Below, one piece after another: positions 1-5,681 of a stretch of 5,838 bases of DNA; position 1 is the first letter of the stretch, and every line of letters begins with the position of its first letter. The notes under the pieces are model-generated. The model was not told where the DNA came from, searched no databases, and was given only the letters and a program-made list of their open reading frames with translations. Where the stretch lies: contig JAWOJF010000069.1 of NCBI GenBank assembly GCA_046481785.1, positions 1 through 5,838 of the forward strand, given 5' to 3'. Both the position numbers and the translations under genes were made by a program. This DNA comes from JAWOJF01 sp046481785 (GTDB lineage Bacteria; Bacteroidota; Ignavibacteria; Ignavibacteriales; Ignavibacteriaceae).

Positions 1-372
1 GGGCAGGGGGAAAAAGTCCGTTTGCAGCGGCCGCAGGACGTTGGCAGACGCCAACAACAGCGCGGCGACGTGAACACACTGGCCTGTCCGGCCTGCGGGG
101 CAGTCGGCGCTGCAGCGACCCGCCACAACATCGACCACGACCCCGCTCTCCACGCGACATTCAACGACCACCTCGTAGTCTAGAGCCTTCATGGAAGCAG
201 GGCAGTCCATCTTATAGTAACACGTTAGAGGAGGCGGCGACTGCAGAGAGGACGACGACGACTTGACACTGTTTCCATCAATCACAGCAAAGCCAGGGGG
301 CAGCGCCGGGCCTACGTTCGGAGTCGCGGGAGTTTGGTGTGATTCCACTCGCACTGCTGCTTCCACTGCAGC
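1..372 (-). CDS. Partial SWIM-type zinc-finger protein fragment (foreign, eukaryote-like, open at both ends)
   Basis: Reading the minus strand from about 372 down to 1 gives 124 codons without a stop, continuing past the window edge. A Pro/Ser-rich stretch comes first, including five Ser in a row at 247-261. A beta-rich segment with VVVECRVESG and VVVDVVAG follows, then C-SAD-C-PAGRTGQ-C-V-H-VAALLL, with the four ligand codons at 112-114, 100-102, 76-78 and 70-72. This matches the SWIM zinc finger (CxCxnCxH), except that the first pair is spaced C-x3-C. Known SWIM domains bind DNA or protein and are common in eukaryotic transposon-linked and uncharacterised proteins; bacteria also have some. 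GC content is about 60%, far above the rest of the window. The frame differs from that of the adjoining bacterial gene, and no start is visible because the fragment begins at the junction. I infer contaminant or chimeric sequence. The SWIM call is fairly firm; the eukaryotic origin is less so. Confidence 0.6.
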
Positions 373-3300
373 GGTCGAAACTAACTGGTTCATTTATATC
401 TGCAGGATTAGGAGTTACCTGTGCAACGGCTATTGGCTGCAGGTTGCCGTTGAATGTTCCCACTGCTCTTATAAGAAATGCGCCGTTTTCAAATCCCGTA
501 ACAGTATTAAGATTAACAAACTCTGTTCCATCCAGATAATAACCTCTTCCTGTAACAGCGCCGTCAAAATCTACGCCGGCAGGAAAATTAGCCAAACCGT
601 TAGACTGAACAACAATATAGAAAAATTCACCTGAATAAAAATTTAAACCTTCAGTAAGATTTACACTGTTCCAGCTTCCCTCTGCCGAATTAGCAAAAGT
701 TAAAGTTCCCTGTGCAAGTACCTCGAGAGTGCTATTGGTAACGGTAAGATTATAACTGTTGGTCAAAGCCGATTCTGAACTTGAAAAGAAATTAAAACCA
801 TTTAAAGTAAAATCATTGTCTACGCTAAATTCATTTACCCAGGTAAAAACACCGCCTTCCTCCCAGCCGATAAATTCATCAGCAGTTTCATTACCATCAT
901 CCATAATTATAACATCATCAGCATTTACTGAAGCAGGCTTTGATTTATTTGTTTTGCCCGGCAGGATGGTTTTTCCGGAGGGGATTGACTGAATATTGCC
1001 TGTACCTGACTTCAACGAAGATTTTACAGGTTTAGAAAATATTTTTATTGTTCCGGTGTTCAGTTTTAACAAACCATCTCCGCTGGCTGCAGATACAGAA
1101 AAAGTTAAAGCGGCGTTACCATTATTTGTTATTGTAATCTGTTGAGTGCTTTTATCGCCGGGGAGAACATTAATATTTAACGGATCGGTATTTACACTTA
1201 ACACTGCACTGCCGCTGCCGTCTGATGTGCCGACAAAAGCACCTCTGCCGTGGGTTCCTGCAACAATCAACCCGTCACTTTTTCTGGAAACCACATGATC
1301 AACAATAACGTTTCCAAGAACATTTGCTCCCTCCTGCGTCCATGTGGTATTGTTTCCATCAAGATGCGAGGTTGAAAATAATCCTATGCTTGTGGCAATA
1401 AAATAGGTTGTCCCATCATCCGAAGGAAGAATAGAGGCTGAACGAAGAGATGGGCCGGGGTTTTCTGTATCTCCCTGCAGATTGCCTTCAATAGCAGTAT
1501 AAGATTGTCCCCCGTTTGTTGAGTGGTACAATCCTATAATATTATAGTTAGAAAACACAGCAATAATTTCGTCTGCATCATCGGGATTAACAGCAATGTT
1601 ATGAACATAAGCACCTTCGGGTACACCTGGTATTGAAATATCAACTGCACCATTGGTGGCAGTTGCTGCCCCGGTTACCTTATAAATTTTAGGAGCCTGA
1701 TCGCCGCTGGCACCATAATAAAGAATACTTGCCGGTGTTGTAGAAACTGTAAGGGCAGAAATTGAATAGCCGGACGGAACAGTAAAACTATTAAGCTTCG
1801 TCCATCCAATGGTAGTTTGGTTTTGATAATCAGGAATTGACCCAAGCGTATTATTCCGCCATAAGGAATTTCCTGCGGGATAGTACATTACATTTTCATT
1901 ATTAGGATCAACACAAAACGGATTAATAAAAGACTGGCCATCGGCATCTGACGGTGTTATATTGCCCCATCCGTTTTCAAATGCAGGGCTGCCCTGCTGG
2001 TCATATCTTAATCTTATTACTGTTCCATTCTGACTGGAAGTATAAGCAAAATTTTTACCAATATATGAAAAAGCGCCGTCTCCCGAACTAATATCTTCAG
2101 AAGATGCTTCTGTACCGGTATACCTGAAGAAGGGACTCCCGTTATCCTGCGTACCGCCTATTATCCTGTTATCGCCTGCATTTGGTGATATGCTAATATG
2201 ATAAAACTGCGTAACATTGTATCCGTTATTTTTATTTTTCCACGGAAAGAATTGTGAATAGGTGGTATTTCTTATATCAGTTGTATAACTTAATCCGCCG
2301 TCATGCCCCCACCACATTTTATTAGGATCCGTTGGATCAAAAGAGAACGAATGTACATCGGGATGAAAACCGGGGTAAAAGAATTCCTCGCGATGGTAGC
2401 CCCCTATCCAGACTGTTTTGCTGCTGCTTAATGCTGGTTTTACGGCAAAGCCGTCCATAGAACGGAATAAACTGGTTCCCCCGACAATAACAAAATTTTC
2501 ATCATCCGGTTTAACAGCTAAAACCATATTATAATTATACTGTGTGTAAATAAGGGCATTATCAGCAACCTGGCCTCCAAGTGAAGAATAATCAGGCAGG
2601 TTATTTGAACGGTCATCTGAAGCACCGTTAGCAACATTAATTTTATAAAATTTTATTTCCTCTTTATCATCAACAACAGCGCCGGTATATGTTAATACAT
2701 AAGCAGTGTTTGGATTAGATGGGGCAATCTGAATAAGACTCCGCATTGATGCTGCAGGATAATTTGCGGGTGTAATGTTTGTCCAGTTATTACCATTATC
2801 TGTAGATTTATATATTCCTGGTTCATTATCAGTAGTAATACTGCCAGATGCTCTTGATAATACCGCAGCCAGGTTTCCATTTGAGGCAACAGAGATATCG
2901 CTGTATATGTGATGATTTATTCCACCCAATACTAATGTAAATGAGTTCCCTCCGTCTGTTGATCTGTATATTCCGATTGCATTAGCTACCAAAAAAATAT
3001 TTCCGTTTACAGGACTTACAACCATTTTTAAAACATAATCAAAATAGCTTTCCCATCCTGTTGGATTTGCACTTAAAGTTGAAGGGAGTACCTGCCATGA
3101 TTCGCCATTATCTGTTGATTTATAAACACCATCGCCGGTAAACCGGGCGGTAGATCCCAAATCTTCTCCGGATCCTCCCATATATTCACCGCTTGCATAG
3201 TACCAGATATTTGTAAAGCCGGGCCTTGGGTCCTGCGCTATTGTAGTAACACTTAAAATATTAGACGTACCACTTTTTAAAACCCATGATTCACCATTAT

Positions 3301-3715
3301 CAGTTGATTTCCAGATACCGCCCGAAGCACCGCCGGCAAGTATTGTATTTGGATTTGTAACATCAACAGCCAGTGCCCTTGTTCTTCCACCAACATCATA
3401 TGGACCTGCTTCATTCCATGTAAATGCCGAAGTTTTTTGCAGAGATTTTGCTGTCAGATTTAATTTTTTAGCATAGGCAAGCTCACGCTGCCTTATATAA
3501 TCGGGAATTTTGCCGGTTGCCGGATCACGCAGCAATTGTATAAAATATTCAAGCCTTTGAGCTTTCATTTGAACAGAAGCATGAGGTGAAGAAGAAGACC
3601 GGATCTTAATCCGGGGATGTTCTTCACTCCCTGCGATGTTAAAACTTATAATTACAGCCGAGACACATAATGCAGCCAAAAAGAATATAAAAATATTCCT
3701 GTAATAATTGTTCAT
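278..3715 (-). CDS. Secreted Asp-box (BNR/sortilin-like) beta-propeller protein, 3'-truncated by a chimeric junction
   Basis: The open frame has 1,145 codons, but only residues 1-1114 (down to about 374) look native. The N-terminus has a hydrophobic signal segment (about residues 8-26, possible cleavage after A28). Residues about 95-830 form a large beta-propeller with Asp-box motifs (S-x-D-x-G-x-x-W type) at 137-144, 200-207, 252-259, 304-311 and 732-739. It also has an H-P-D-V-H motif at 451-455, GHDGG at 470-474 and a closing THGRGAF at 821-827. An Ig-like segment (about 838-875), a Lys/Ser-rich linker (about 885-930) and a beta-sandwich-like domain (about 935-1090) follow. A PKD-like domain begins at about 1095 and stops after PVSFD. 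Residues 1115-1145 are read from GC-rich foreign DNA and bear no resemblance to a PKD continuation. In this group such proteins usually end in a type IX secretion sorting domain, absent here because of the break. The ATG lies 13 bp after the lipoprotein stop, with a weak AGGG ahead of it. The role is probably surface or extracellular binding, adhesion or glycan recognition. A glycoside hydrolase of GH74 or sialidase type is possible, but I see no decisive catalytic set. Confidence 0.85.
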   Translation of the reverse strand: MNNYYRNIFIFFLAALCVSAVIISFNIAGSEEHPRIKIRSSSSPHASVQMKAQRLEYFIQLLRDPATGKIPDYIRQRELAYAKKLNLTAKSLQKTSAFTWNEAGPYDVGGRTRALAVDVTNPNTILAGGASGGIWKSTDNGESWVLKSGTSNILSVTTIAQDPRPGFTNIWYYASGEYMGGSGEDLGSTARFTGDGVYKSTDNGESWQVLPSTLSANPTGWESYFDYVLKMVVSPVNGNIFLVANAIGIYRSTDGGNSFTLVLGGINHHIYSDISVASNGNLAAVLSRASGSITTDNEPGIYKSTDNGNNWTNITPANYPAASMRSLIQIAPSNPNTAYVLTYTGAVVDDKEEIKFYKINVANGASDDRSNNLPDYSSLGGQVADNALIYTQYNYNMVLAVKPDDENFVIVGGTSLFRSMDGFAVKPALSSSKTVWIGGYHREEFFYPGFHPDVHSFSFDPTDPNKMWWGHDGGLSYTTDIRNTTYSQFFPWKNKNNGYNVTQFYHISISPNAGDNRIIGGTQDNGSPFFRYTGTEASSEDISSGDGAFSYIGKNFAYTSSQNGTVIRLRYDQQGSPAFENGWGNITPSDADGQSFINPFCVDPNNENVMYYPAGNSLWRNNTLGSIPDYQNQTTIGWTKLNSFTVPSGYSISALTVSTTPASILYYGASGDQAPKIYKVTGAATATNGAVDISIPGVPEGAYVHNIAVNPDDADEIIAVFSNYNIIGLYHSTNGGQSYTAIEGNLQGDTENPGPSLRSASILPSDDGTTYFIATSIGLFSTSHLDGNNTTWTQEGANVLGNVIVDHVVSRKSDGLIVAGTHGRGAFVGTSDGSGSAVLSVNTDPLNINVLPGDKSTQQITITNNGNAALTFSVSAASGDGLLKLNTGTIKIFSKPVKSSLKSGTGNIQSIPSGKTILPGKTNKSKPASVNADDVIIMDDGNETADEFIGWEEGGVFTWVNEFSVDNDFTLNGFNFFSSSESALTNSYNLTVTNSTLEVLAQGTLTFANSAEGSWNSVNLTEGLNFYSGEFFYIVVQSNGLANFPAGVDFDGAVTGRGYYLDGTEFVNLNTVTGFENGAFLIRAVGTFNGNLQPIAVAQVTPNPADINEPVSFDRCSGSSSASGITPNSRDSERRPGAAPWLCCD
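3095..3307 (-). repeat. Asp-box repeats 1 and 2 of the propeller protein
   Basis: The two copies encode KSTDNGESW at residues 136-144 and 199-207 (nucleotides 3284-3307 and 3095-3118 for the S-to-W part). They share near-identical DNA on the plus strand, of the form CCATTATCnGTTGATTT. Further copies are at 2939-2962 (STDGGNSF), 2783-2806 (STDNGNNW) and 1499-1522 (STNGGQSY). In this fold the motif forms a tight beta-hairpin turn on individual propeller blades. It is structural rather than catalytic. Confidence 0.75.
3632..3715 (-). other. Signal peptide of the propeller protein
   Basis: Residues 1-28 have a short polar start with one Arg (R6), then a long hydrophobic run (residues 8-26, including IFIFFLAALCVSAVI), then N-I-A-G-S. 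This fits Sec export with cleavage near A28. An uncleaved anchor cannot be excluded, because the basic region is weak. Confidence 0.6.
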
Positions 3716-3728
3716 GGGTTACCCTGAG

Positions 3729-4133
3729 TTATTCCTTAATAAATTTTATAAAAGCCCAGTAATCCTTTTCATCACCCCTGGAAAATAAATGAGAGGCTCT
3801 TAGGTATAAACGGCTGTTTATTTTAATAGCAGCTTCATCTGCTGCTTTTTTAGTAAAATGAATTTCAATTTCTTTTCCTGCAGGCAGCGGAGGTGTTGAT
3901 GCGCCATAACCGGTAACCTGCTCAACTTCTGCTCTACATATAATATCTTCTCCGCTTTCTGTTACATTAAGTATTTTTACTTTTACATCTGCACTATTTG
4001 GCGGAATGGATTCAGCGGCTTTGAATGAAGGCATTTCCCGGTTTTCTTTTGTTGTTTTATCTGCAGAACAACAAGAAGTTAGAATAAATGATAGAATTAA
4101 AATAGCTGAAAAAAGCAGTTGTCTTTTTAACAT
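3729..4133 (-). CDS. Small predicted lipoprotein of unknown function
   Basis: This 134-residue protein starts at an ATG (4131-4133). Its N-terminus is basic (K3, R4), followed by a hydrophobic stretch (L6-L18) and a lipobox L18-T19-S20-C21, so C21 should be lipidated after signal peptidase II cleavage. C22 follows directly, and there is no Asp at +2, which suggests export to the outer membrane rather than retention. The mature part is about 113 residues: a polar linker (about 23-45), then alternating beta segments (VKVKILNV at 50-57, IICRAEVEQV at 64-73, IEIHF at 89-93, KINSRLYL at 104-111) and a C-terminal YWAFIKFI. The pattern suggests a small beta-barrel, possibly OB-like, but I do not recognise a family. 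The gene ends 13 bp before the propeller gene on the same strand, so co-transcription and a joint surface role are likely. No good Shine-Dalgarno sequence precedes the ATG. Confidence 0.8.
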   Translation of the reverse strand: MLKRQLLFSAILILSFILTSCCSADKTTKENREMPSFKAAESIPPNSADVKVKILNVTESGEDIICRAEVEQVTGYGASTPPLPAGKEIEIHFTKKAADEAAIKINSRLYLRASHLFSRGDEKDYWAFIKFIKE

Positions 4134-4146
4134 ATTTACCGCAAAT

Positions 4147-4152
4147 ATTATA
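4147..4152 (-). promoter_or_regulatory. Possible -10 box for the lipoprotein-propeller unit
   Basis: The minus strand reads TATAAT here, 13 nt upstream of the lipoprotein ATG, in an AT-rich intergenic stretch. A start site would fall around 4140 and give a very short leader. The region about 17 nt further upstream (TTCCCC) is a poor -35 match, so this is tentative. Confidence 0.3.
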
Positions 4153-4237
4153 GGTTATTATCGAACGGAGGGGAAAAATAGTTAATTATATCGTCACATT
4201 TTTTCATCACATCTCCTGTTAATTATTAATAGAAAAG

Positions 4238-4268
4238 TTTGTCTTAAATTTAAATTTCGATATATTTA
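4238..4268 (+). promoter_or_regulatory. Bacteroidota-type promoter for osmC
   Basis: TTTG at 4238-4241 and TATATTTA at 4261-4268 are separated by 19 nt. This fits the -33 TTTG / -7 TAnnTTTG pattern with one mismatch in the -7 box. The same site can also be read as a housekeeping promoter of the general bacterial kind (TTGTCT, 16 nt, TATATT). The start site would be near 4272, leaving a leader of about 40 nt. I see no obvious OhrR- or OxyR-type operator palindrome here. Confidence 0.45.
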
Positions 4269-4298
4269 TTATTCTCACAACAAAAAAACTAAATATAA

Positions 4299-4304
4299 AA
4301 GGAG
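4299..4304 (+). promoter_or_regulatory. Shine-Dalgarno site of osmC
   Basis: AAGGAG lies 7 nt before the ATG at 4312. It is the strongest ribosome binding site in the window and fixes the start, in agreement with alignment to the E. coli OsmC N-terminus from memory. Confidence 0.8.
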
Positions 4305-4311
4305 CAACCCA

Positions 4312-4740
4312 ATGCCAGTAAGGACTGCCAGCGCCGAATGGAAAGGCAATTTAACACAAGGTACCGGAACAATTAGTACTGAAACAGGAGTATTAAAAAA
4401 TACTGCTTTTAATTTTGTTTCAAGATTTGAACAGGGAAACGAGACAAACCCCGAAGAGCTTATAGGTGCAGCACATGCCGCTTGTTTTTCTATGGCTCTT
4501 GCCCATGCACTTTCAAATGCAGGTTTTAAGGTTAATTCTATACAGACAGATGACAAGGTTCATATTGAAAAGCTTGAATCAGGTTTTACAATTACAAAGA
4601 TTGAGATTAACTCGGTAGGGGATGTTGAAGGTATTGATAATGATACATTCCAGAAACATGCCCAGGCAACTAAAAGCGGATGCCCTGTTTCAAAAGCTTT
4701 AACCGGTACCCAAATGGTTTTAACAGCTAAGCTAAAATAG
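4312..4740 (+). CDS. osmC: OsmC family peroxiredoxin (organic hydroperoxide reductase)
   Basis: This 142-residue protein is full length for the family and aligns closely with E. coli OsmC as I recall it. Shared features include the TxSTETGVL start region, TNPEELIGAAHAACFSMAL in the centre and GCPVS near the end. The catalytic residues are in place: R38, E49, the peroxidatic C58 and the resolving C124. OsmC is a cytosolic homodimer with two active sites at the interface. It reduces organic hydroperoxides by a Cys thiolate, with the disulfide recycled by a dithiol donor. The spacing and the GAAHAACFSMAL motif place it in the OsmC subgroup rather than Ohr. It stands alone, divergent from the lipoprotein gene and convergent with the GNAT gene, with its own promoter and terminator. 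No peroxide regulator gene lies beside it. Confidence 0.95.
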   Translation: MPVRTASAEWKGNLTQGTGTISTETGVLKNTAFNFVSRFEQGNETNPEELIGAAHAACFSMALAHALSNAGFKVNSIQTDDKVHIEKLESGFTITKIEINSVGDVEGIDNDTFQKHAQATKSGCPVSKALTGTQMVLTAKLK

Positions 4741-4762
4741 AATTACAGCACTGACCTTTTAT

Positions 4763-4796
4763 AATAAGCCATTCCCTCTAAAGGGAAAGGCTTATT
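4763..4796. terminator. Hairpin between convergent osmC and GNAT genes, likely shared terminator
   Basis: AATAAGCC (4763-4770) pairs with GGCTTATT (4789-4796), and TTCCCT (4772-4777) pairs with AGGGAA (4782-4787). Together they make a 14-bp stem interrupted by one A-A mismatch, with a CTAA loop. It lies 22 nt past the osmC stop and 32 nt from the GNAT stop. Neither side has a clean run of T, so intrinsic termination would lean on the A/T-rich stem base. The position between convergent genes supports a two-way terminator. Confidence 0.65.
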
Positions 4797-4828
4797 GTAA
4801 ATATACATCCTTATACCACTCGGGCTGC

Positions 4829-5107
4829 TTATTTAACCATATCCTCATACTCTTTATTCCGGCTTATAAAATCCCTCATAAAGCTGCAGGTTGGAATTAC
4901 TTTTAAATTTTTATTTCTGGCGAACGACAACGCTTCAACCGCCATTTTGGAAGCTAATCCTTTATTTCTGTGTTCTTCAGGCACATAAGTTGAAAACATC
5001 TCAATAGTATTGCTACCTTTTAACCTGTATTTAAGACTCGATTCCTTACCATTAAGTTTAATAGAAAAATTCATATTAGTTTCGTCATGTTTTACTTCAT
5101 TATTCAT
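4829..5107 (-). CDS. Small GNAT-family N-acetyltransferase (Acetyltransf_CG / YjdJ-NATD1-like)
   Basis: This 92-residue protein has the size and layout of the short GNAT family that includes E. coli YjdJ and animal NATD1. An N-terminal strand (FSIKLNGKESSLKYRL, about 14-29) and IEMFSTYVP (35-43) precede the acetyl-CoA loop E45-H46-R47-N48-K49-G50-L51-A52. A helix (SKMAVEALSFARNKN, 53-67), the VIPTC strand (70-74) and a C-terminal FISRNKEYEDMV (80-91) follow. These match the family's central signature of a P-loop-like turn, a helix, a conserved Cys and a terminal N-x-E-Y motif. The substrate is unknown in this family. AGAGGA at 5112-5117 supports the ATG at 5107; M12 is a less favoured alternative. 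The protein is cytosolic. The gene has its own -10-like box upstream and converges on osmC, so no functional link with osmC is implied. Confidence 0.82.
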   Translation of the reverse strand: MNNEVKHDETNMNFSIKLNGKESSLKYRLKGSNTIEMFSTYVPEEHRNKGLASKMAVEALSFARNKNLKVIPTCSFMRDFISRNKEYEDMVK

Positions 5108-5111
5108 TACA

Positions 5112-5117
5112 TCCTCT
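5112..5117 (-). promoter_or_regulatory. Shine-Dalgarno site of the GNAT gene
   Basis: The minus strand reads AGAGGA, 4 nt before the ATG. The spacing is short but usable, and it favours M1 over the internal M12. Confidence 0.5.
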
Positions 5118-5133
5118 TAAAATTTACTGGTGT

Positions 5134-5139
5134 ATTATA
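5134..5139 (-). promoter_or_regulatory. Probable -10 box of the GNAT gene
   Basis: TATAAT on the minus strand ends 26 nt upstream of the ATG, giving a leader of about 20 nt. The -35 region is poor (AATTCC/ATTCCA at suitable spacing). It suggests that GNAT is transcribed apart from the DUF2203 gene, which ends 134 bp upstream. Confidence 0.4.
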
Positions 5140-5241
5140 CGAATAAAATTTCTTATGGAATTGATTTAAAGTATCCGGGCAACGGGGCAGGGTAAACAGA
5201 AAGTGCAGCCATTCGGGCAGATGCAGTATCAGCAGGTAAGA

Positions 5242-5622
5242 TTATATATAAAACTTCTCAGGAATCGGTTTTCTTCCTTCATATCCCGCTTCCGGCTCAT
5301 GGTAATATTTTATTTCATCTTCATCACTTCTCCAGCACAGGTAAACTTCTTTACCATCAAACATAGCGGGAAAATCTACAAGGCCGATAGAAAAATTCCA
5401 GTCCTTATAAAAACAGCCGATTTCCTCAAGTTCAAGCATAAAACCATTAACATCTTCTGCCATTTTCACAATAATAGGGTTTTCCTGAACATTGCCATCC
5501 AGTTCCTCAGCAATTAATCTCATCTCTCTTGTTGTATCAAGAATATCTTTAACAATTTTTTTCACAAGAGGGAGGGTTTTCCATGCTTCTTCAGGAGTAA
5601 AATATTTTATTTCAGTTATCAT
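5242..5622 (-). CDS. DUF2203 family protein
   Basis: From the ATG at 5620-5622 the protein has 126 residues. An N-terminal helical segment (FTPEEAWKTLPLVKKIV and onward, to about residue 70) is followed by a compact C-terminal region with GCFYKDWN, GLVDFPAMFDGKEVYLCWR, and KYYHEPEAGYEGRKPIP. This arrangement (EA-x3-LP, GLVDFP, LCW, H-E-x3-GY/F-x-GR) is the signature of DUF2203, a family of small cytosolic proteins with no assigned function. The frame can be extended to a TTG at 5650-5652. That codon overlaps the -7 promoter box, and the extra ten residues are not family-like, so the ATG preceded by AAAGGG is preferred. The Trp, His and Arg in the C-terminal motifs are the family's most conserved positions and may form a ligand site, which is inference. 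The family call is firm; the function is unknown. Confidence 0.85.
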   Translation of the reverse strand: MITEIKYFTPEEAWKTLPLVKKIVKDILDTTREMRLIAEELDGNVQENPIIVKMAEDVNGFMLELEEIGCFYKDWNFSIGLVDFPAMFDGKEVYLCWRSDEDEIKYYHEPEAGYEGRKPIPEKFYI

Positions 5623-5626
5623 ACAG

Positions 5627-5632
5627 CCCTTT
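5627..5632 (-). promoter_or_regulatory. Shine-Dalgarno-like site deciding the DUF2203 start
   Basis: AAAGGG lies 4 nt before the ATG at 5622. The alternative TTG start at 5652 has no comparable site and sits inside the promoter, so this site supports the shorter protein. Confidence 0.5.
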
Positions 5633-5649
5633 GATGAGTATTTCTGATA

Positions 5650-5681
5650 CAAAAGTAGAAAGTTTCTGTTGCGAAATCAAT
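5650..5681 (-). promoter_or_regulatory. Bacteroidota-type promoter of the DUF2203 gene
   Basis: On the minus strand TACTTTTG (5650-5657) is a full match to the -7 TAnnTTTG box. ATTG (5678-5681) lies 20 nt upstream, close to the -33 TTTG element. The start site would be near 5646, giving a leader of about 24 nt. Confidence 0.5.

Noticed and set aside
247..262. GAC trinucleotide run in the foreign block, considered as a microsatellite or repeat array
   Set aside because: It is only about four units long and is explained by a poly-Ser stretch in the SWIM-type reading frame.
366..371. CTGCAG (PstI site) at the junction, considered as proof of a cloning ligation
   Set aside because: The same hexamer also occurs at 241-246 and elsewhere in the window, so its presence at the join is not diagnostic.
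263..634. Plus-strand open frame of 123 codons across the junction
   Set aside because: It spans the hybrid join, lies antisense to both coding regions and has no recognisable protein character.
2783..3307. Near-repeated DNA motif (CCATTATCnGTnGATTT), considered as a CRISPR-like or regulatory repeat
   Set aside because: The copies are irregularly spaced, in frame, and encode the Asp-box motif of the propeller protein.
4275..4556. Minus-strand open frame of 93 codons inside osmC
   Set aside because: It is antisense to a clearly real, highly conserved osmC, has no family resemblance, and is explained by osmC codon usage.
5203..5517. Plus-strand open frame of 104 codons opposite DUF2203
   Set aside because: It is antisense to a recognisable DUF2203 protein, and its translation is low in acidic residues and looks like a shadow.
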